Shown piece after piece: positions 46,657 through 57,394 of a stretch of DNA of 64,000 nucleotides (position 1 is the stretch's first letter; every line of letters starts with the position of its first letter). Origin of the DNA: Ascochyta rabiei. Its lineage: Eukaryota > Ascomycota > Dothideomycetes > Pleosporales > Didymellaceae. The position numbers and the translations under genes are program-made. The DNA lies in contig NC_082415.1 in assembly GCF_004011695.2 (NCBI RefSeq), forward strand, positions 620,001-684,000, read 5' to 3'. A model generated the notes under the pieces. The model was not told the DNA's origin and searched no databases. It saw nothing but the letters and a program-made list of their open reading frames with translations.

Positions 46657-49434
46657 ATGGCCGGCACGGCGGACTCGACCACCATGGACTCGAACAAGCA
46701 CGAGCGCCGCCAGAATGCTCTCGCCGACATCCAATTCGCCTCGATGCTCGACGACGCCGAGCTCACGCCCGTCGAGTCCGGCGACGAGACGGAGCAAGAG
46801 CGCCGGCTGGAGCTGGAGACGGTCCAGTCGGCGATTGGCGTCAGCATAGGCAAACAACAAACGCGTCTGACGTCGCCCAAGACGCCTGCGGCCGAGAAGG
46901 CCGCCGCGCTGGACGACGTGGACGGCGGGGCGCTCTTCGACGGCTGGGAGCAGCATGCGACGGCGGTCATGGATGCCAGGACAAGGAACCGCCTTCCCTC
47001 GCACAACGACGCCGGCGCGAGTCGCCCTGGCCAGCTCGAGCACGCAAAGTACGCGTCGAGCCCCGACGAGCCCCTGGACCGCTTGCCCTCGCCCTGGCGC
47101 GCTGGCCCCAAGACCTTCCAGGGCCGCATCCACGACCACCGCGCAACACTGCGCCAGCACCTCAACAACGGGCGCCGGAGAGCTTCGTCGAGCGGATCCA
47201 TGGCTGACACCGTGCGCAAATACGTGCCCTTCAACCTGCCCAAACCACCCAAGCACTTGCAGTTCTCGCTGCCCACCTTCTCCGCGCTTTCGCTGGATCA
47301 CGAGCGTGCAGCTGCGAGGCCCACGCACGGCGCCAGCCCCCGGCCCAGACCCATGGCCGCATCAGGCTCTGGCGCGATTCCTCAGCATGATGGCAACTCT
47401 GAATCCGCGCTGCGTCATCGTAGAAGCTTGAGCTCACCTCAACACGTCAGCACTGCACCCGTAACCCAAGCCCAGCTCGAGAACGACAGCCTCTCTACCC
47501 TTGGCCCGAGAGGCACGCCTCGCACATCGCACGACCGACCTCCGCCTAGGCTTCGTAGGTCCAACTCAGAAGGCTCACTACTGCTCTACCGTCCAAAATC
47601 TATTGCCTCCTCTCTCGGCGACGACTCTAGATTCGAGAGTGTGTCTGAACAGGTGAACAGCAGGATCAAAGCCATCAAAGATAGCTTTCAAGATTCCAAT
47701 TTCAAGCTCCCAAGTCCCTCCATGCCGAATTTCACCTTCTCCCACAGAGACGACACGTCTCGGGCTCGTAGTGGCGCCTTGCCGCTCAGAGATCGGACGA
47801 TAGACGAGAACCCAACGCGCAAATCCAGCTTTCGCTCGAGCCCCTCAGCCACGTTTCCACGCAACAGCTCATCGGTGTCCTTACGGGCGATGCGGCCCTT
47901 CAAGGACGGTGCTTCAGAGCCTGATAGTCACCCCAACTTCACAAGGGCCCTCGAGGGCTTGGAAGGCGACTTGGTCATTCTCGGAGGATACCGTGGCTCC
48001 ATCTTGCGTTCAGCAGAACCACCAAATCGACAGCTGTGGGTGCCCATAAAGGTTGGTCTCAATCTGCGCAAGGTGGACCTAGAGGTGCCCTACGATGAAG
48101 GAGCAGATGAACGAATGGAGCAAACCATCATTCCGGATGGCATGCTGACGCACATTGGTCCCGTCGATATCTCGAAACGTCTGTTCAAGCGGCTGCGAGC
48201 CTCGGAAAACGCAAAGAGCGGAAAATTGAGAGTCCACAACTACGGCTACGACTGGCGGTTGTCACCACACTTCCTATCACGGCGACTGATTCAATTCCTC
48301 GAGTCCCTCCCGTGCAATCACCCTAGCGTTGCTCCTGAGAAGAAAGGCGCCATCGTGCTTGCCCACTCGTTAGGCGGCCTGATCACTCGTCACGCTATCA
48401 ATCAGCGACCGGACCTTGTCGCAGGTGTGATATACGCCGGTGTGCCCCAAAATTGCGTCAACATCCTTGGTCCCTTCCGGAACGGGGATGACGTCTTGCT
48501 CTCCTCTCGCGTATTGACAGCGCAGGTGAATTTTAGTATCCGCACCTCCTACGCCCTGCTACCTCTTGATGGCAAGTGCTTTTTCAACAAGCACACAAAG
48601 GAAGAATATCCAGTCGACTTCTTCGACATCAACACATGGCTCGATGGCCGCTTGTCTCCATGTATAGCGCCCCCTTTGCCACGCCCCGAGGCACCTAAGG
48701 AGATCAGCTTCAGCGTGAGTGGTGTCTTGAATGCCATGTCGCAAGCCCTGCCGTCATTTCCAGGTCGAAAAGGTAGCCTATCAAGAGGGAACGGTGAGGC
48801 CACCAGTGGTATCTCAGACGTCGCTCACAATGCAGCAAACAAAGTGGCTGAAGGCAACGCTGAAGCTGCTGGCGGCGGCATGGAACCTCAGATGACGGCG
48901 GGACGGAGAACTTCGCGCTCTGCGTATACCCCAAACGATCCAAACCCTGCCACCGCAGTCACGATATCGCGCGACGATGCCGTCAAGTATCTGACCCGAG
49001 TCCTGGCAGAGACCAAGCGCTTCAAAGAAGAGCTTGCGCACAAACCTGAACACACCGCAGCCAACGCCTATCCGCCCATCGCCCTCATGTACGGCAAGTC
49101 CACACCCACGGTATACGGTGCGAAAGTCGAGTCTCGTGAAGCGATTGCACGAGCCGATGTCTATGATGAACTGGCGTTTGCGAGTGGAGATGGTGTCGTG
49201 CTTGCGCGCGCAGCCATGGTACCAGAGGGATACTCGGTAGTCAGGGGTGGTGCAGTGTCGAGCGATCGCGGGCACGTCACATTGCTGGGAGATCTCGAGG
49301 GCGTTGGACGTTGCTTGCACGCTGTTATGAAAGCACGGCAAGCCGGTATTGGCTTAGGCGAGAAATCCCAGATAGATGCGAACCGAAAGGAAAGCCAAGG
49401 ATTGGGGATTCAGGTGCCCCACGTCGCCTCTTAG
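46657..49434 (+). CDS. LCAT-type alpha/beta hydrolase (putative phospholipase/acyltransferase), 925 aa
   Basis: Single exon. Residues 1-430 are low-complexity, Ser/Pro/Arg-rich, probably disordered. The catalytic part begins near residue 430 with G-D-L-V-I-L-G-G-Y-R-G-S and has H-N-Y-G-Y-D-W-R-L-S-P, typical of lecithin:cholesterol acyltransferase relatives. The nucleophile elbow is A-H-S-L-G-G-L with Ser571. The probable triad partners are Asp845 (S-G-D-G-V-V) and His873 (R-G-H-V-T-L). A Gly/Ala/Ser-rich insert at about 705-755 separates elbow and triad. The family acts on the acyl ester bonds of lipids. Whether this one is a lipase, phospholipase or acyltransferase cannot be told. Without a signal peptide or clear membrane helix it is probably cytosolic or membrane-associated. 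The first ATG is used; M10 is an alternative. Confidence 0.82.
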   Translation: MAGTADSTTMDSNKHERRQNALADIQFASMLDDAELTPVESGDETEQERRLELETVQSAIGVSIGKQQTRLTSPKTPAAEKAAALDDVDGGALFDGWEQHATAVMDARTRNRLPSHNDAGASRPGQLEHAKYASSPDEPLDRLPSPWRAGPKTFQGRIHDHRATLRQHLNNGRRRASSSGSMADTVRKYVPFNLPKPPKHLQFSLPTFSALSLDHERAAARPTHGASPRPRPMAASGSGAIPQHDGNSESALRHRRSLSSPQHVSTAPVTQAQLENDSLSTLGPRGTPRTSHDRPPPRLRRSNSEGSLLLYRPKSIASSLGDDSRFESVSEQVNSRIKAIKDSFQDSNFKLPSPSMPNFTFSHRDDTSRARSGALPLRDRTIDENPTRKSSFRSSPSATFPRNSSSVSLRAMRPFKDGASEPDSHPNFTRALEGLEGDLVILGGYRGSILRSAEPPNRQLWVPIKVGLNLRKVDLEVPYDEGADERMEQTIIPDGMLTHIGPVDISKRLFKRLRASENAKSGKLRVHNYGYDWRLSPHFLSRRLIQFLESLPCNHPSVAPEKKGAIVLAHSLGGLITRHAINQRPDLVAGVIYAGVPQNCVNILGPFRNGDDVLLSSRVLTAQVNFSIRTSYALLPLDGKCFFNKHTKEEYPVDFFDINTWLDGRLSPCIAPPLPRPEAPKEISFSVSGVLNAMSQALPSFPGRKGSLSRGNGEATSGISDVAHNAANKVAEGNAEAAGGGMEPQMTAGRRTSRSAYTPNDPNPATAVTISRDDAVKYLTRVLAETKRFKEELAHKPEHTAANAYPPIALMYGKSTPTVYGAKVESREAIARADVYDELAFASGDGVVLARAAMVPEGYSVVRGGAVSSDRGHVTLLGDLEGVGRCLHAVMKARQAGIGLGEKSQIDANRKESQGLGIQVPHVAS

Positions 49435-49667
49435 AGAGAGTAACCACTGCATAGCGACCGAAACATATTGTGCGGTGGTAGAGCTGATTGCACACAATCA
49501 AGCTAGTGTTGAAACTAGCTCTGGGTTGGAAGGGGTTAGCGGAAAGGCGCACCCGATTGGTGCCCTCTAGACGGTGACATATCGTTGACAAGATCAACCA
49601 TTCCTACAGAGGTTTTCACCTGTTCTTCACCTCCTCCTCTGATTTGATGCACCAAGACTGACCTACC

Positions 49668-51103
49668 ATGACGCCTTGTCTACAAGAGCACCCAAAACCA
49701 ACTGCTGTCCAGATCGAGGATGTATCTGACCGCCAGGAAGATGCGCCTCCTCCAGATGGGGGGTATGGCTGGGTGTGCGTGGGTGCATGCTTCTTAACCA
49801 ACTGCTCCACGTGGGGCACCGTCTCTGTAAGACTTGTAACAAGCACAGTCAATAGCGCCATCTGACATGTACCTCTTTCAGGCCTACAGTGTCTATCTCT
49901 CCCACTACTTGGCCGACGACGTCTTTCCAGACGCAACGCCGTGGGACTATGCATTCATTGGGGGATTCAACTTCTCCATCGCCATGCTTGTCGCGCCTCT
50001 GGTCACCGTCCTGGTCCGCAGATTTGGCACCCACAGGACCATGATCGTTGGCGCGCTTCTGCAGTGTAGCGGCTTCCTGGCTGCCTCTTTTGCGATTCAA
50101 ATCTGGCAATTGCATCTCTCGCAGGGCGCTCTGATTGGGGCTGGTATTGGCTTCCTCTACATCCCGAGTCTGCCCATCTTGTCGCAGTGGTTTGCAAAAA
50201 AGAGGAGCCTGGCCAATGGCATCAGTGCGGCTGGGTCTGGTGTTGGCGGTGTTGCGTTTGCATGGGGCTCGGAAGCTACGATTCAGCATATTGGTATCGC
50301 GTGGTCGCTCCGTATCACAGGGATTATTGCGCTGATGGCTGTTCTTGCCGCTATAGCTGTCCTTCGAGATAGAAACCACGTGATTCGGCCGCCGCAGCTT
50401 GCTTTCGACACCAAGTTGTTGAGAAGGTATGATGTGTGGTTGCTGCTTGCTTGGGCCTTCGCTAGTATGCTGGGATACGTTGTCCTCCTCTTCTCCCTCC
50501 CGGACTTTGCGTTGTCGATAGGATTTTCCAGAGCCCAAGCAACGGATTTAATTGGGTTCTTGAATCTAGGCACCACAGTTGGACGACCTATCATCGGCAT
50601 TGTCAGCGACAAATGGAGTCGCATCGACACGGCGGGCTCGCTGACACTACTGTGTGGTCTATCGTGCTTCGCATTCTGGCTGCCTGCTACGTCCTACGGA
50701 CTAACGGTGTTCTTTGCCATCCTCTGTGGTGCTATCGTCGGCGTGTTTTGGATGGTAGTATCCCTATCTTTGCTTCAGTCTCACCGCTGATCTGTCACAT
50801 GCAGACTATAGGCCCACTCTGTGTCGAAGTTGCGGGTATCAAAAACCTACAGTCGCTGCTGTCGCTCTCATGGGCTACGATCATCATTCCGACGGCTGGT
50901 AAGGCTTCCAATCCCTCATCGTGAGCCCGTTTAGCTCACCTTGATCGTCAGTCTCTGAAGGGATTGCGTTGAAACTTCGGCGAGCTGGATCGCAGAGAGG
51001 GTATTTACATAGTCAAATCTTCGCTGGGCTTGCATATGTCGTTGCGAGCGCGTTCATGTTCCAGCTCCGCAGAGTGAAACGCAAGGAAAGACTTGTGCAG
51101 TGA
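49668..51103 (+). CDS. MFS transporter, monocarboxylate transporter (MCT)-like
   Basis: Four exons, 49668-49826, 49882-50754, 50805-50898 and 50952-51103, give 425 aa. Introns are 55, 50 and 53 bp. A longer open frame ending at 50790 reads into intron 2 and is not the true end. After a short acidic cytosolic N-terminus comes P-P-D-G-G-Y-G-W-V, the MCT-family signature at the start of helix 1. Then come the R-R-F-G-T-H-R loop, an L-S-Q-G-A-L-I-G-A-G-I-G-F helix and S-Q-W-F-A-K-K-R-S-L-A-N-G-I, all typical of fungal MCT-like proteins. About 12 helices are expected. The C-terminus is basic (R-R-V-K-R-K-E-R). The family carries monocarboxylates or similar small molecules through the plasma membrane. 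Substrate unknown. Confidence 0.85.
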
Positions 51104-51797
51104 AGGAAAACATGGGAGTATCTCCACTTTGACTTCGGGTGCTATAATAGAACATAACGATATTTGGCAATGAATGGAAGGAGATGGACTTAACCGTTTG
51201 CTTAGACGGTGTGCACGGTAAATCGTTTGCACAGACTAAGCCACACTGTGGGTCATGCATCTGAAACTGTGCCTCACATCACAACTCGCTTGGGCCTCTT
51301 CACCCTCTACCTTCTGTGGGCGCAACCATCTACCCATCATATCAGTCGAGGTCGCATGATTGCATAGTTGCATAGTTGCACAGTTTCCATCGTTTACAAT
51401 GCGAGCAGAACACCAGTCAAGGTTCACAGCTGGTCTGAGTCTCTTATGAACGTAGCCTCCCAGAGACCGGCCAGATGTCTACAAGGTGGAAGTATTTTCA
51501 TCTTCTGTGAAGGGTAAGCATTCAGTCTCAAAGATCGCAGAACGCCTGTGCCAGAAGCAGCAAAGAGTTTGCATATCCGCGGGCCGTGGACAACAGACCT
51601 GGAGCCAGCGAATCGCTCCGGATGTATATTCATCTTCACTTATCAGCTCTCTAGGCGCATGGAACAGCTTCCGAAAATGAAATCAATGTGACCTAGTCTT
51701 TTCTATGGTACAGCACGAGCTGGTCGTCAACAGCAAGATGACGCTGTGCTGTGTCACAATTCTTGAGATATAACCTGAATATTTCCTTCTCTCTTTC
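51104..51797. other. Intergenic region before the 5S gene; no gene seen
   Basis: About 0.7 kb. A short direct repeat, ttgcatag twice and then ttgcacag, occurs at 51360-51383. Frames here are short and without motifs. Confidence 0.6.
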
Positions 51798-51916
51798 ACA
51801 TACGACCATAGGACGTTGAAAACAAGGCTTCCCGTTCGCTCAGCCCTATTTAAGCAACGTACCGGCGGATTAGTAGTTAGGTGGGTGACCACTAGCGAAT
51901 ACCCGCTGTTGTATGT
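51798..51916 (+). rRNA. 5S ribosomal RNA gene
   Basis: 119 bases match the fungal 5S pattern. The 5' end acatacgac pairs with the 3' end gttgtatgt (helix I). The conserved core segments aaggcttcccg, ggattagtagtt and ggtgggtgaccac are present, with the last in the pol III internal control region. Helix arms such as ggacgttg / caacgtacc differ from the Neurospora sequence as I recall it but keep pairing. A T5 run at 51916-51920 ends transcription by RNA polymerase III. Filamentous ascomycetes often have single 5S genes scattered through the genome, so an isolated copy between protein genes is normal. Confidence 0.93.
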
Positions 51917-52107
51917 TTTTGGTGTTATTTTTGCTAGATTCTTTGGCGTGGAGTATCGGTAGGCCAATATTGTGGTGATTGTCACAGAACTGAGATATTA
52001 GCAAGTAGTGAGAGAGTGAAGCATGGCACCACAGCAGCAATTCTATACCTACAAGCAGCGCGTGCTGCCGTCTATTCTACATGTATTTTCGCATATCCAT
52101 ATCGAGT

Positions 52108-53199
52108 CTAGGGCGAGTCGCCGCCAACGAGGAGGATGACGCTGCCGAGCTGGCGCTTCATGTCCTCCTTTTCGACGTCGTGAGTGTCCTCGACCTCGCC
52201 CCAGGCCTTGGTTTGCCACCTGACTTCGAGGCTGGCGGCCTCGGCAGCTTCTTCAATGCCAAAGGTCTTTTTGGTGCCGGGCTTGCGCGAGTCGGAAAAG
52301 GCTTCGGCCCACTCGTGGACGAGACGGGTGCCGATGAGGACGCTCTTGCTCGCCAGGACGGCGCGCTCCAGGCCTGCGAGCTCGTAGGCAGGAAGAGCCG
52401 AGACCCAGGCGCGAATGACGTCCTTGGTCAGGTCGGGCTGGTCCACGGGCATGATGCTGTCGGGCTCGAGGATGGGTTTGATCTGCACGCCGGGCCAGAC
52501 GTGGGTGGTCAGATGGGCGATGATGCGCGTGGCCACCTCTTGTTGCAGCTGGCGCAATGTCTTGCCGTTCTGCTTCACGTCGTTGAGGACGTACTCGGGG
52601 GCCCAGCACAGGAGTGTGTCGGTGCTGAGGTAGCGCATGCACAGCTGGACGATGGAGTCGCGGATGCGGTCGTCGCCCTTTGCGTCGGCCGTGTCGAGGT
52701 CGATGGCGCGGGCAGCGAGCGAGGTCATGGGGATATAGTGGTGCTTCATGGCCTGCTGTGCGCTGACGAGGAGGTCCCATTCGAGGGCGACGGCGGTGGC
52801 GAGCTGGGGCTTAGAGGCGGGGATGGTGAGGATGTCCTTGTTGGGGTTGCGGACGGGGCGGTTGTCGAGGAAGATCTGGAGGCCGCCGCCGCCGTCGATG
52901 ACGCTGACGTCGGTCCAGAAGCGCTTCTTCAGCGGGCTTGTGGGCTTGGAGGCATTCGTGCGGACGTGCTTGGCCTGCTGCAGCATCTCGGCCTGGCGCC
53001 TCTTGCGCGCGACGCGGTCCAGTGGATCCGAGGCGGCGGGCGTGGGTGTCTCTGGCGGCGGGCCGGGGACCGAGGGGTGCGGCAGCGGTGTGGCGCTGCG
53101 TGGGGTCGAGGTGTGCAGGCAGTGGTAGAAGGGGCGGGATGGGCGGCGCGGGGCGGACAGCCTCACGTTGGCGAGGACTGGGCGTATCGACTCCATCAT
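52108..53199 (-). CDS. ATP12: ATP12, mitochondrial F1-ATPase assembly chaperone
   Basis: Single exon, 363 aa from the ATG at 53199. The frame stays open to 53598, but that extension is low-complexity translated repeat DNA. The Arg/Ser-rich, acid-poor first 60 residues look like a mitochondrial presequence. The ATP12 domain starts near residue 95 (K-K-R-F-W-T-D-V-S-V). It includes L-Q-I-F-L-D-N-R-P-V-R, T-I-P-A-S-K-P-Q-L-A-T-A-V-A-L-E-W, M-T-S-L-A-A-R-A-I-D, S-T-D-T-L-L-C-W-A-P and the C-terminal A-S-L-E-V-R-W-Q region. The protein binds the F1 alpha subunit in the matrix and guides assembly of the alpha3beta3 hexamer. The length fits the family. It is divergent from the Zn2Cys6 regulator, with about 0.7 kb between start codons. 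Confidence 0.93.
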   Translation of the reverse strand: MMESIRPVLANVRLSAPRRPSRPFYHCLHTSTPRSATPLPHPSVPGPPPETPTPAASDPLDRVARKRRQAEMLQQAKHVRTNASKPTSPLKKRFWTDVSVIDGGGGLQIFLDNRPVRNPNKDILTIPASKPQLATAVALEWDLLVSAQQAMKHHYIPMTSLAARAIDLDTADAKGDDRIRDSIVQLCMRYLSTDTLLCWAPEYVLNDVKQNGKTLRQLQQEVATRIIAHLTTHVWPGVQIKPILEPDSIMPVDQPDLTKDVIRAWVSALPAYELAGLERAVLASKSVLIGTRLVHEWAEAFSDSRKPGTKKTFGIEEAAEAASLEVRWQTKAWGEVEDTHDVEKEDMKRQLGSVILLVGGDSP

Positions 53200-53897
53200 G
53201 GGCGCGACTGCTCTGGTGCATTGGTCAGCAGGGTGCGTACACGCCGGCGTAGGCAATTGCGCATCGTGGGAGGAGACGTGCTGTGGACGTGCTGTCACGT
53301 GCTGCGTCGTGCCGTCACGTGCTGCGTCGTGCTGTGGACGCGGTGCAGTGCAGGTGGTGTTGGGTGGTGGTGCAGGTGGAGTCCGGCGGTGGTGCAGGTC
53401 GTGACCGGCGGTGGTGCAGGTCGTGACCGGCGGTGATGCAGAGTCGAGGTCGAGCCTTCGAGGTCGTGTCCGGGCCAACTTTTCCCATGAGCTCGGCTCG
53501 TCTGGCGGCGGGTGCGGCTCGTCGCTGTTCGTTCGTCTGGGGAAAGCTTTGGTCCTGCCGTCGTCCATCGCCGTCCCTTCGCCGTCCGGACTGCCCACTG
53601 CAGCCTAGCTCGACCCATGCTCGCCCGCCGGAACGCGGACTGCTGCTGACCATGCGCCTGCTTCTCCACACCTTCTGTCGTTGTGTCTGACGCTTCTCCA
53701 CTCCCGCTTGCTGCTTGTCTGTTGTCTGGCGGCCTGTCGTTCTGGTTCCTGGTGGCCTGCCGCTCTGATTCTCGCTGGCTGCCCCGCCCAAGCCCCAAGC
53801 CCCAAGCTCTCCACTCTGCACATTCCACATTTGACGCCTCGCCCCTCGCCTCGCAGCATTCACACCAGGGCAGCCATCCATCCATGCAGGTTCTGTA
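53200..53897. other. Divergent promoter region of ATP12 and the Zn2Cys6 gene, with GC-rich minisatellites
   Basis: The region is GC-rich with strand-asymmetric G content. Listed minisatellites occupy 53294-53442. Frames that cross it on both strands are translated repeats and are not genes. No clear TATA box. Confidence 0.55.
53294..53442. repeat. GC-rich minisatellites: 20-bp unit x2 and 22-bp unit x3-4
   Basis: At 53294-53333 the 20-base unit gtcacgtgctgcgtcgtgcc is doubled with one change. It contains the E-box-like palindrome cacgtg. From 53364 the unit ggtggtgcaggt..ccggc repeats with a 22-base period, two copies being nearly perfect (gcaggtcgtgaccggcggtg). Both lie within 250 bases upstream of the ATP12 start codon. 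Confidence 0.8.
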
Positions 53898-56800
53898 ATG
53901 AATCACGGACCTCCCTCGACCGCTCCTACTCGTACTCCTGCTCCTGCTCCTGCTCGTACTCCTGCTCCTGCTCCTACTCGTACTCCTGCTCCTGCTCCTG
54001 CTCCTGCTTCTACTCCTGCTTCTACTCCTGCTCATGCTCCTGCTCCTGCTACTGCCGCTGCCTCAATCCCCGCCTCGGCCCTCCAGCCAAAGCCCATCCG
54101 CTTCGTCACCAACCACGATGGGCCCTACGCAAAGCGCCGCAGGATCAACTCGGCCTGCCTGACCTGTCGCCGCAAGAAGACGCGCTGCTCTGGTGGGCGA
54201 ACCAGCACACGACTGCACTGCGCCCATTGGACTGACATGCTGCAGGCGAACGCCCAGTCTGCGGTACATGCACCCAGAACAAGCACGAATGCGCCGGCTA
54301 TGGAGACGACAACGCCCTGCCGGACACGAGCCGCGACAGCACAAAGGCCGGCCGCAGAGAGAGCACAGAGCCAACCAGTGCACCTGGCAGAAAAAGAGAA
54401 CTCTCCATCGACGTTCCACCACCACCACCGCCACAACCGCCACCGCCGCCGCCACACCCCCCTCCTCAACCCCCTCGCCCACAGCTGCCGCACATGGCTT
54501 CGTCCAACATGTCAGCGCTGTCTGACGCCTCCACCACCAATCTCGCGCCCACGCAAGAGGGCGACGACGAGAGCAGCCTGCTCAGCCTCAGCACGCGCAA
54601 CAGGATGCCCTACTTCCGCTACTTTGGCCCCACCGCCATCATGCCTGGCTTCCGCCAAATGGTCGTCAAGGTCAGAGGCCAGCGACATGGAAGCGCCCAC
54701 ACGCTCTCAGACCAGCACGCTGTCGAATCATCGCCTGCAGAGCCGCTGGGCTCGCCACCAATAGCTGAGGCGCGCACCCCGCTCGAGATACCCGTCTACG
54801 ACCACTCGAACTTGTCCCCCAGTCCGCTCATCACACATCTGTGCAATCTGTTCTTCGTCAATCTAGGCTGCTGCTTTCCCTTCCTGCAACGCGAGCGCTT
54901 CATGCGGGATCTCGAGGAAAAGCAGGTCGATGCCATTCTTGTCGACGCTGTGTGCGCTTTGGCTGCCAGATTCTCCACTCACCCAATGTTGATGCGGGCG
55001 GGAAGCAGTCAACAGCAAGATACAACCGACAACAAGTCCAGGACCCATCACCCTGAAGCAGGGCAAGCTTTCGCCCAACGAGCAAAATCCAACATACCAG
55101 ACGCCTTCCCGTGCCCCAATGTGGCCGTGGTGCAGGCTGCACTGTTGTTAGCCTACGATGAGTTTGGGGCGAGCCGTGACAGTGGACTTTGGATGTACCT
55201 AGGTATCGCTATTCGCATGGCGCAGGACCTGGGCATGCAGACGCTGGAAGGGCTCAAGTACGAGGGCCGCAACGGCATCACTCCCAAGCTCGTCAAGACG
55301 GACTCCAACAGCGGCAAGATGCCAGCATTGCAAGAGAGACGCTCACAGCAGACCGAAGGAACTACCTCTGACGAACAGGAACAAAGGTCCGTCGAACGCG
55401 AGCGTCTCGACACCTTCTGGTCCATCTTTTTCCTGGACCGTGTCATCTCATCAGGTACTGGGCGTCCGGTCACAATTCGCGATCGCGACATAGAGATTAG
55501 CTTTCCCTCGTTGGACGAAGTGGATCCGTCATCAGGGTGGCCATTGCCCTTTCCTGCCCTCATCCGTATCATTCACCTCTATGGGCGCGCCACGGATTTG
55601 TTGAACAGAGTGAGGGATGTTTCAGACATTACGAAGGACCTGCAGAAGCAACTCGATTCTCTTGAGAACCGTTTAACAGAAATCTACCAGAACTTGTCAC
55701 CAAAGCTACACTTCAACGCCGTCAACTTTCAGCAGTATGTCAAGTTTAACCAGGGAACAAACTTTCTGCTCCTCCACTGCTGGTTTCACGTTCTGATAGT
55801 CTTGCTCCACCAGCCGACTCTGCTAAAGCCATTCGAAGGAAGTCCACAATCGCTCTCCGCTAACAGCAAGGAAATTTCAATGTCTTCCGCCAAGACAGTT
55901 GCCGACATCTTGTCTTTCACTGAACTCATCGATGCAAAGACTGGGGTGTGCAATCCATTCACAAGGTACTGTATGTCTGTTTGTCCCAAATCGCTAGCTA
56001 GCTAATGTTGCTACAGTCAGCCTATCTATATAGCTGCGTGTGCCTTTCTCCAGGAACCTGCAATGCACTCAGCATCCTCTCAGCCGCAATCTCGACCTCC
56101 GTCTCGCCCTCCGTCTCGCCCTCCATCTCGCCCTCCATCTCGCCCTCCATCTCGCCCTCCATCTCGCCCTCCATCTCGACCTGTATCTCCCGGTCCGCGG
56201 GGCGAGCCAAGGGAAACTAAAGCTCCGCTTACACAACTGAACCTCGACAAAACCCTGACCAATGGAGACAGGTTGAATGCCTTGCACGACCGTGAACAAG
56301 CGCAAGCTTCCAAACACACCCTACTCGCCTCGGCAGCAAACCAGAACTACCAACGCTGCTACCGTGCACTCAAGTCACTCGAGACATACTGGGGAGGTGT
56401 CAAGTACATCGTCACTGTACTAGACCAGAAAGCAAAGGGAGTTGATAATCCACTACTATACACCAGAGAAGAAATGGAGAGCGCTTTGGAAGTCCCCCGA
56501 CCAGAGCCCTCGTTTACGAGTCCTGGGTGGCGCAGGAAGGTCAGTTGGGGCACGTACTTGACGACGCGGAGCCCGGACGGCGACATGACCAATGTGCCTG
56601 TGGCCATCAGAAAAGGAACCAGAACGCCTACCATGCCTGGCTCGCCAATAGGCCTCTCTACTCAAGGTACGTGCTCGAAATTGAATGCGTGCAAGGCCAT
56701 CGCTAATGTTGCATCAGCCATTGGTTGGTCGCTTACTGGCACAATGAACTCTCCGTCCACGAATGTTGCCGTCATGTACACGTCTGACAGCAACAATGAC

Positions 56801-57394
56801 AACAACGCTGGACAGGGGGCAAAGCAAGCACCGTCCCGGCCGCCCGCTAGTACACATCCCTCCATCGCTTCACTCATTTCGAATCCTTCGGTCAAATTCG
56901 AGCCCTCGCAGCCAGCTATGCCGTCACCATCCATCTATCCACACTTCAACCCCGCGTCTATGCCCCCGCCCCCGGCCAACAATCCATACGGACTTGTGCC
57001 TGCACCTGATCCTGCGTTGGTATCGGACGCTGATCTTCTGTTGAACCTCCACTCTCCATTCCATAGCGCATCACCCAATCTTGCGCCTCCGCAGTACGCT
57101 ACCTCCTACGTCAGATCTGCGTCCGTGCAACACAACCAAGCGCATCAGGTGCAAACAAATGAATTCTCACCGACGTTCGGCATGTACACCACGCCAACAG
57201 ACAACGCATTTGGCAACATGGTCATCGACACGCAGGATGTGGACATGTCTGTGCTCGGCGCAGACATGATGCCCTGGGATCTGGAGTACCTACCGCATGA
57301 TATGCTTTACTTTGGCGACGGTGGGTTTGGCGCCAACGACATGGGGGTGCATAACAATGCACCAGTCGGTCAGCGTGGGCTGAGAGAATCATGA
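53898..57394 (+). CDS. Zn2Cys6 fungal transcription factor, 1,113 aa
   Basis: Four exons: 53898-54192, 54246-55965, 56017-56666 and 56718-57394. The first intron splits the zinc cluster. Joined, it has C87-x2-C90-x6-C97-x6-C104-x2-C107-x6-C114, the exact binuclear cluster spacing, flanked by a basic K-R-R-R. A Thr/Ala/Pro repeat (hexanucleotide gctcct type) fills residues 6-55, and a poly-Pro stretch lies near 156-180. A fungal-specific middle homology region spans about 285-560 (F-L-Q-R-E-R-F, A-Y-D-E-F-G-A-S-R-D-S-G-L-W-M-Y-L-G-I-A-I-R-M-A). S-Q-P-I-Y-I-A-A-C-A-F-L after intron 2 is also typical. Ser-Arg-Pro-Pro repeats follow at about 695-727. The third intron is 51 bp and in frame, so unspliced RNA would still code. 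A nuclear DNA-binding regulator. Target genes unknown. Confidence 0.87.
53916..54056 (+). repeat. Coding hexanucleotide repeat (Thr-Pro / Ala-Pro tract)
   Basis: The units gctcct and actcct, with cgtact and tctact variants, repeat more than twenty times in frame. They encode the T-P-A-P tract at the N-terminus of the Zn2Cys6 factor. It is a slippage-prone array likely to vary in length between strains. Confidence 0.85.
56084..56182 (+). repeat. 12-bp coding minisatellite (Ser-Arg-Pro-Pro, about eight copies)
   Basis: The 12-base unit tctcgccctcca repeats about eight times with small variants at the third codon positions and at cga/cgc. It encodes (S-R-P-P)n in exon 3 of the Zn2Cys6 factor. 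Being a multiple of three, copy-number change keeps the frame. Confidence 0.9.

Noticed and set aside
52081..53436. 451-residue plus-strand open frame
   Set aside because: Antisense shadow of ATP12, whose domain reads perfectly on the other strand. Its 3' part is translated minisatellite.
53200..53598. N-terminal extension of ATP12 of 133 residues
   Set aside because: It translates minisatellite DNA into a His/Thr/Pro-rich stretch. The presequence-like N-terminus begins at 53199.
53295..54035. 246-residue minus-strand frame rich in Ser-Arg
   Set aside because: The Ser-Arg tract is the reverse reading of the Thr-Pro/Ala-Pro coding repeat of the Zn2Cys6 gene.
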